Assembly (NCBI RefSeq): GCF_000428125.1
Contig: NZ_ATZI01000018.1
Location: 1 to 49,901, forward strand
Direction of reading: 5' to 3'
Length of the DNA stretch: 49,901 nt
From: Bacteroides graminisolvens DSM 19988 = JCM 15093
Lineage (GTDB): Bacteria > Bacteroidota > Bacteroidia > Bacteroidales > Bacteroidaceae
The notes under the pieces were generated by a model. It was given only the letters and a program-made list of their open reading frames with translations. It did no database searches and was not told the DNA's origin. Both the position numbers and the translations under genes were made by a program. This document shows positions 45,323-49,901 of the stretch, one piece after another. Each line of letters opens with the position of its first letter. Position 1 is the stretch's first letter.

Positions 45323-46371
45323 CATTCATATTTTATTCTGAATTAAAGCATGTTTTTACTGATAAGGAAATTAATATGGTAAATCGCTTATATAATATTG
45401 AAATGATAAAAAGGTTAGAAGAATCCTACTCTTATCTTTATAAAAATCGGCGCTTAACATTTATGTGTATGATGATTAATATTTGTCGTTTTTTGGGAAT
45501 ACCATCTTCATCATTGGGGACAATTTATCACAATCACTCTGGAAAGCTCATAATGGATAATTATAATATCGCAGTTTCTTATTCTGGGGGGTATACATTC
45601 TGTATGTTGAGCGACTTCAAAGTTGGATTTGATGTTGAGCATATTAATTTCGACGTTCCAAGAAATGAATTTGAAGTATTCAATCATTTCTTTAAGACTG
45701 ACATAAAAGATTATCTTACTTTCTTTAAAGAATGGACAAGACTGGAATCGATTGTTAAATACTTTGATAATAAAGGTATCAAGGATTTCATATATAATAA
45801 ATTAAGTAGTAAACAGTACGGTTTAGATACCATTCATATAATGCTTGACAGAAACTATATAATCGCTATTTCAGCAGAGAAATTATATTCAAAAAAAATA
45901 ATATACAATTTAAATGTATCTAATATGGAACTTACAAAATTAAAGCCGGTTGATTTATTACCTCATAATGGAACAATGTTATTGGTAGATAGAATTATAG
46001 ATTCTGATTATGAAAGTTTTGTAGTAACTGAACGCACGGTGGATAGAAATGATTTTTATTTTGATGGTCACTTTCCAAATCATCCAATTGTTCCTGGAGT
46101 TTTTATAATTGAGATGATGTTCCAGACTTGCGGAATATTGGTTCGATTAAGTAACACCAGCAAAGAAAGTAATTCAGCAAATATACAAGCTGGTAAAGCA
46201 GTCAGTATTAAGTCTGCAAAATTTAAAAAGGAAGTTTCTCCAGATTCAATAATCCAGATAAAAGCTACTAAAAAGTATAGTGTAATGACTTTTACTGAAT
46301 TTATCGTGAATGCTTTTGTTGGTGAAGAAGAAGTGTGCAATGCCGAACTTATTATATCAGTACAATCATGA
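45319..46371 (+). CDS. Fusion: Sfp-type phosphopantetheinyl transferase + FabZ-like hotdog dehydratase
   Basis: This 350-residue chain has two enzymes. The N-terminal half (1-190) has the PPTase metal site VGFDVEH (D105, E107) and the W139-T-R-L-E143-S-I-V-K147 motif, matching W-x-x-x-E-A-x-x-K of Sfp/AcpT enzymes that attach phosphopantetheine to carrier proteins. The C-terminal half (about 205-350) is a hotdog domain starting LLPHNGTMLLVDRI, with catalytic H251 in GHFPNHP and E265 in VFIIEMM, the FabZ His/Glu spacing of 14. It should dehydrate 3-hydroxyacyl-ACP. No stop or frameshift lies between the halves. ATGA overlaps join both neighbours. Separate genes are the usual arrangement, so the fusion is notable. 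Confidence 0.88.
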   Translation: MTFIFYSELKHVFTDKEINMVNRLYNIEMIKRLEESYSYLYKNRRLTFMCMMINICRFLGIPSSSLGTIYHNHSGKLIMDNYNIAVSYSGGYTFCMLSDFKVGFDVEHINFDVPRNEFEVFNHFFKTDIKDYLTFFKEWTRLESIVKYFDNKGIKDFIYNKLSSKQYGLDTIHIMLDRNYIIAISAEKLYSKKIIYNLNVSNMELTKLKPVDLLPHNGTMLLVDRIIDSDYESFVVTERTVDRNDFYFDGHFPNHPIVPGVFIIEMMFQTCGILVRLSNTSKESNSANIQAGKAVSIKSAKFKKEVSPDSIIQIKATKKYSVMTFTEFIVNAFVGEEEVCNAELIISVQS

Positions 46372-47534
46372 TAAACAAGAAGATTTTTATAAGCGGGTTG
46401 GGAGTTTATTCTCCTGTTGGATATGGTATTAAACAAACGTGGGATAACATATCAAATGGTTATACTGGTCTTGAAAAGATTAAGGATTGGGAAAATTCTA
46501 ATATTAGGAGCCATTATTACGGATTACCACAATCACTTTCTTTTAAAGAAGAGATAAAATGGCCTGAAATGTTCCCACCTACTCGATATTCTCTTCTTGG
46601 CATGTATGCTTGTAAAAAAGCAATTGAGGATGCAAAATTAAATTTGAATACGGAGAATAATGAAATAGGAATGGTGATTGATACGTCAATGGGTTCTGCT
46701 TCATCAGTAGAGCAATATCTTCAGGATCTGTATCAACGAGGATTATCGAAAATAAGTCCAATGAAATTCACTAAAACAGTTACTAATACTGCAATAGGTG
46801 ATATTTCACGTCTCTTTAAACTGAATGGCCCCAGTTCATTGCTTTTAAATGAATGTAGTTTGTGCTATGGTATTGATTTAGTACGTAAAGGTGTTATTGA
46901 TATGGTGATCTGTGGGGCTATTGATCATTATACAGATTATTATGTGTTGAGCGAACAGGAGTCATATTGCTTAATAGATGAGAGATATTCTTTAGAAGAA
47001 GCTATTTCTAAAACGGAACGAATTGAGCAAAAGATGTTAGGTGAGGGTGCTTGTTTCATTGTAATCGAAACCCAGGAAAGTATAAAAAAAAGAGGGGTAA
47101 AACCTTATGCAGAAATAGTTGATTACAATACCAGTTTTGATTATGAGAATATAGATAGCACAACACGAAGAACTCAAAAGAACCTTCGTAATAATATAAT
47201 GGGAATTCTCGACTATATTCCTAATGACTCAGATATTCTTTGGTTTAGCCCCTTTCAGACTGATATACAGAAGAGCACCAATGAGCCTAAAGAACTATTG
47301 GCTGATTTAATAGCTAAAAATATTCATTATTCAAGTCATAAAGAATATACCGGGGATATGCGTTCGGCCAGTAGCCTTTTTGGAATCTTATTAGCAGCAA
47401 AAAGCCTGCACGAAAAAAAGTACCCTGCAGATATGAAAGGATGTCATAAATCCAATGCAAATATAGCATTAGTTAATACTACTCAAGAGGGAGGTTCTAG
47501 TTCGTTATTCTTACTTAAGAATCTAAACTCATAA
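46368..47534 (+). CDS. Ketosynthase-like chain-length factor (KS-beta)
   Basis: The protein has 388 residues from ATG 46368; a longer frame begins inside the upstream gene. It has the thiolase fold of beta-ketoacyl synthases (MINKKIFISGLGVYSPVGYG, IGMVIDTSMGSASSVEQY, GIDLVRKGVIDMVICGAIDHY). A Cys lies at the nucleophile position (C163 in NECSLC), but the following loop is about five residues shorter than in the full KS. The two catalytic histidines are gone: the HGTGT site reads SPFQTD and the TGHALGAAG site reads TGDMRSASS. It is therefore best read as the non-catalytic chain-length-factor partner of the KS encoded at 48296. Confidence 0.82.
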   Translation: MINKKIFISGLGVYSPVGYGIKQTWDNISNGYTGLEKIKDWENSNIRSHYYGLPQSLSFKEEIKWPEMFPPTRYSLLGMYACKKAIEDAKLNLNTENNEIGMVIDTSMGSASSVEQYLQDLYQRGLSKISPMKFTKTVTNTAIGDISRLFKLNGPSSLLLNECSLCYGIDLVRKGVIDMVICGAIDHYTDYYVLSEQESYCLIDERYSLEEAISKTERIEQKMLGEGACFIVIETQESIKKRGVKPYAEIVDYNTSFDYENIDSTTRRTQKNLRNNIMGILDYIPNDSDILWFSPFQTDIQKSTNEPKELLADLIAKNIHYSSHKEYTGDMRSASSLFGILLAAKSLHEKKYPADMKGCHKSNANIALVNTTQEGGSSSLFLLKNLNS

Positions 47535-47545
47535 ATTCATAAGTT

Positions 47546-48283
47546 ATGAAAAATATATTCATTACAGGAGGTTCAAGAGGTATTGGTAAAGAATTGGTTT
47601 ATAAATTCGCTAATACTGGAAATAATGTATTCTTTACTTATAATAGTTCAGAAGCTGATGCAAATAAAATTATAACAGATTTACAATCCACAAGCCGTAT
47701 TTCGGTTTATGCTATCAAATGTGATTTATCTGAAGAGAATGAAGTTAAAAGAATATTTAAAGAAAATAAATCTATATTGTCAAACATTGATATTCTCATA
47801 AACAACGCAGGTATAACAGGGAGTTCAGCAAAACAATTTATGCTCACAGGTTCGCAGGAATGGTGGAAAGTAATGCATACTAATCTTGGAAGCGTTTTAA
47901 ACTGTACCAGAGCTGTTCTTCCTATAATGCTAAGAAATAAACACGGAAGAATAATTAATGTAACATCCTTATCCGGGATTAAAGGAAATCCTGGGCAATC
48001 AGCATATTCGGCTTCCAAGTCAGCTATATCAGCTTTTTCTAAGTCTTTATCTAAAGAGTTGAAAGGTTCTGGCATAGTTATTAATTGTCTAGCTCCCGGA
48101 TTTATTGAAACTGAAATGACTTCAAATTCACCGGCAGCTTATTACAATTCAAGACTAGAGAATAGTATTCTTCAAAGAATGGGTACTACCAAAGAGGTCG
48201 CAAACATAATTCATTATTTAGCGATTGAAGCACCTAGTTATTTGATAAATCAAGAGATATTAATTGATGGTGGAATTGCTTAA
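47546..48283 (+). CDS. fabG: FabG-like 3-oxoacyl-ACP reductase (SDR)
   Basis: The 245-residue classical short-chain dehydrogenase has the N-terminal cofactor motif ITGGSRGIGKELVYKF (GxxxGIG), the structural NNAG (ILINNAGITG), and the catalytic Ser (INVTSLSG) and Tyr154-x3-Lys158 (YSASK). AFSKSLSKEL and NCLAPGFIETEM follow, as in FabG. It reduces 3-oxoacyl-ACP with NADPH, the step after each condensation, and supplies the hydroxyacyl group for the fused dehydratase. It lies between the two ketosynthase genes with gaps of 11 and 12 nt. Confidence 0.93.
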   Translation: MKNIFITGGSRGIGKELVYKFANTGNNVFFTYNSSEADANKIITDLQSTSRISVYAIKCDLSEENEVKRIFKENKSILSNIDILINNAGITGSSAKQFMLTGSQEWWKVMHTNLGSVLNCTRAVLPIMLRNKHGRIINVTSLSGIKGNPGQSAYSASKSAISAFSKSLSKELKGSGIVINCLAPGFIETEMTSNSPAAYYNSRLENSILQRMGTTKEVANIIHYLAIEAPSYLINQEILIDGGIA

Positions 48284-48295
48284 ATATAAAACGAA

Positions 48296-49507
48296 ATGGA
48301 TATAAGAGTAGTAATTACAGGCATGGGATCAGTATCATCTTTAGGTAATACGATTGAAGAAATGTTGTATAGTTTAAATAATAGGATTGATAAATACGAA
48401 AGAATTCCAGATGATAGATTTTTAACAGATCATAAATTATATAGGAATAACCGGGGGTTTATTATGGATCAGGAATTATATTCTTCCGCAAAGAAAGATG
48501 AGCCATCCACTATGTATTCAATTGCATGCAAGTGTATAAATGAGGCGCTGAGCAACGCTTTGTTAAATACAGAAATGTTGAAAAAATATCAAACAGGATT
48601 ATGTTTAGGTACTTCAGTAGGAGCAAGCTACATAATGATGGATAGGATAAAAGATCAGATTAATTTGAATAAAGAGAATTATGAATTTGGGAGATATACC
48701 ACTCCAATAATGATAGGGAAGATTGCTCGTAAATTTAGACTTAATGGGACTGTTTCTACTATATCTACTGCATGTGCTTCTGGAACAAATTCAATTGGAA
48801 GAGGATTTGATTTAATTAAAAATGGAAAAGAAGATATCATGATTTGTGGTGGTATAGATATTTTTACAGAATTAACCTATTCTGGTTTTAATTCTCTAAT
48901 GGCTATCTCAAGAGACCGCTGTAAGCCACTTGCCAATGAGAGAGATGGAATGTCTTTAGGAGATGCATGCTCTATGCTTATCTTAGAATCATATGAATCT
49001 GCTAAAGAGAGAGGTGCAAAAATATATGGTGAAATTAAAGGATATTATACCTTGAATGAAGCTTATCATCCAACAGCGCCACATCCCGAAGGTATATATG
49101 CTTACAAATGTATGAAAAATGCTTTGACTGCAAGTCAAATGGATATTGATGATATCAGCTATATCAATTCACATGGTACCGGTACTGAAAAGAATGATCT
49201 ATCAGAAATAAAGGGTATTGAGTTGCTATTAAAGAATAAACAAGCAAAAACTTATGTTAACTCAACAAAAGGTTTAACAGGTCATGCATTAGGAGCAGCA
49301 GGAAGTATTGAAGCTATAATTTGCTTGTTGAGTATGCAAAATAGTACCATTTTCGCTAATGGCAAGGAATATCATTATCCTCCCTCAGAAAAAATTGAAT
49401 TTGTAAATAATAACAAAAAAAATGTCCTAATAAATGCAATAATATCAAACTCATTTGGTTTTGGTGGAAATATGGCAAGTATAATTATAAGTAATATAAA
49501 TAATTAA
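48296..49507 (+). CDS. Beta-ketoacyl-ACP synthase, catalytic KS-alpha (FabF-like)
   Basis: This 403-residue ketosynthase has the full triad: C160 in STACASGTN, H293 in SHGTGTEKND and H330 in TGHALGAAGS. Its N-terminus (RVVITGMGSVSSLGNTIEEM) and late NSFGFGGNMAS are FabF-like. It condenses malonyl-ACP with the growing chain. Its pairing with the His-less homologue at 46368 and a dedicated ACP at 49519 makes a type II polyketide-style KS/CLF/ACP set rather than housekeeping fatty-acid synthesis. AT-rich codons match the rest of the island. The ACP gene starts 11 nt downstream. Confidence 0.92.
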   Translation: MDIRVVITGMGSVSSLGNTIEEMLYSLNNRIDKYERIPDDRFLTDHKLYRNNRGFIMDQELYSSAKKDEPSTMYSIACKCINEALSNALLNTEMLKKYQTGLCLGTSVGASYIMMDRIKDQINLNKENYEFGRYTTPIMIGKIARKFRLNGTVSTISTACASGTNSIGRGFDLIKNGKEDIMICGGIDIFTELTYSGFNSLMAISRDRCKPLANERDGMSLGDACSMLILESYESAKERGAKIYGEIKGYYTLNEAYHPTAPHPEGIYAYKCMKNALTASQMDIDDISYINSHGTGTEKNDLSEIKGIELLLKNKQAKTYVNSTKGLTGHALGAAGSIEAIICLLSMQNSTIFANGKEYHYPPSEKIEFVNNNKKNVLINAIISNSFGFGGNMASIIISNINN

Positions 49508-49518
49508 AATTTACTAAG

Positions 49519-49797
49519 ATGAAAAAGCAAGAATTAAATGTAAAAGTGAAAGAGATTATTATTGAAACTTTGAATCTAAACATGGAAGTGAAAGATATTC
49601 TAGATGAAACACCCTTATTCGGCACAAGTTATAAACCTGGGTTATTCGACAACTCTTTGTGTGTACTTGAAGTAACATCAGCTCTGGTTGGAGAATTCGA
49701 TATTGAGCCTTCATGCTTCGATAATAAAAGTTTTGAAACAGTTGGTTCTCTGGCTGATAGCGTTTATAATGCTGTTGAAAATAAAGATAAAGAGTAA
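49519..49797 (+). CDS. Acyl carrier protein of the polyketide operon
   Basis: The 92-residue acidic helical protein matches ACP layout: first helix VKVKEIIIETLNLNM, loop DETPLFG, attachment helix FDNSLCVLEVTSALVGEFDIE, then FETVGSLADSVYNAVEN. Ser46 is the likely phosphopantetheine site. Usual D-S-L is here D-N-S-L, with the Asp shifted by one, so the fused PPTase may be specific to it. The gene is 11 nt behind the KS gene. The family match is good in form but the attachment motif is atypical. Confidence 0.82.
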   Translation: MKKQELNVKVKEIIIETLNLNMEVKDILDETPLFGTSYKPGLFDNSLCVLEVTSALVGEFDIEPSCFDNKSFETVGSLADSVYNAVENKDKE

Positions 49798-49839
49798 ATA
49801 TGTATCCAATAATTGTTAAACCCTTAAAATTAGAAAATT

Positions 49840-49901
49840 ATGTTAGAAGAATTGAACATTGTCGAATTGGAAGAAAGATTCGAACCCGTTGTTGCTGCTC
49901 A
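49840..49901 (+). CDS. Start of an unidentified small acidic ORF, cut by the right edge
   Basis: An ATG at 49840, preceded by an A-rich stretch, opens a frame reading MLEELNIVELEERFEPVVAA to the window edge. The acidic amphipathic start with L-N-I-V-E-L resembles leader regions of peptide natural-product precursors, but it could equally be the N-terminal helix of another enzyme or carrier protein. An alternative frame from ATG 49800 (MYPIIVKPLKLEN) is also open. Too little is present to decide the function. Confidence 0.4.
   Translation, partial: MLEELNIVELEERFEPVVAA

Noticed and set aside
48296..49507. KS/FabG/ACP set as housekeeping fatty-acid synthesis
   Set aside because: Presence of a His-less KS partner, a ligase and an own PPTase, AT-rich composition and the IS-scarred border do not fit the core fab operon.

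Overview
The window looks like a chromosomal segment of a gut-type Bacteroidales bacterium (Bacteroides/Phocaeicola-like). The evidence is the repeated Bacteroidetes promoter signature (TTTG or TTG, about 19-21 nt, then TAnnTTTG), A-rich start regions without a strong Shine-Dalgarno, and the gene content: bamD-rpoZ-DUF4293, the Bacteroidetes-type omega subunit, LysM plus PorT-like barrel proteins, TonB receptors, PadR-PspC and the DUF5112/DUF5113 giant kinase. LAYOUT: 1-550 holds the right end of an IS21-type element (IstB tail) that cuts off an AbiEi-like antitoxin gene. 830-6150 is a mixed accessory stretch: a DUF1593 hydrolase, a small AlaX-type tRNA-editing protein, a secreted GH43 glycosidase and a phage-replication-like orphan. 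It carries three near-identical copies of a ~150-bp element that looks like a self-contained small-RNA gene (promoter, ~65-nt transcript, strong terminator). 6146-20860 is core genome: uvrB with an NCS2 purine/pyrimidine permease, a paaK-ACT pair, bamD-rpoZ-DUF4293, the LysM/PorT pair, uvrA, a Cys-tRNA(Pro) deacylase and a POT peptide transporter. 20978-26993 is a porphyrin/heme operon: TonB receptor, RhtX-like permease, hemN, hemG. 27576-29097 is a PadR-PspC unit with a visible operator. 29186-36995 holds prs, a 1487-residue double sensor kinase, its response regulator and an AbgT-family transporter. tRNA-Arg(UCU) lies at 37086-37159. After the tRNA the sequence becomes accessory: a radical SAM enzyme paired with a membrane protein carrying a Cys-rich N-terminus, then a decayed IS256-type transposase (about 39.1-39.75 kb), then a visibly AT-rich island that runs off the right edge. 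MOST INTERESTING SYSTEM: the AT-rich island (39.9-49.9 kb) is the left part of a type II polyketide/fatty-acid biosynthetic cluster of the aryl-polyene/flexirubin/dialkylresorcinol kind. One tightly overlapping operon on the plus strand encodes a small helical protein, a divergent adenylate-forming enzyme, a phosphopantetheinyl transferase fused to a FabZ-like dehydratase, a ketosynthase-like chain-length factor lacking both catalytic histidines, a FabG ketoreductase, a complete ketosynthase and an acyl carrier protein. A divergent minus-strand operon encodes a TonB receptor, a DUF2141 protein and a TPR-like periplasmic protein, a trio resembling one common in Flavobacteriia. Composition, gene order and the IS remnant at its border point to horizontal acquisition. 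The product is not determinable here, because starter-unit and release genes would lie beyond the right edge. All assignments come from reading motifs by eye; no database search was run.
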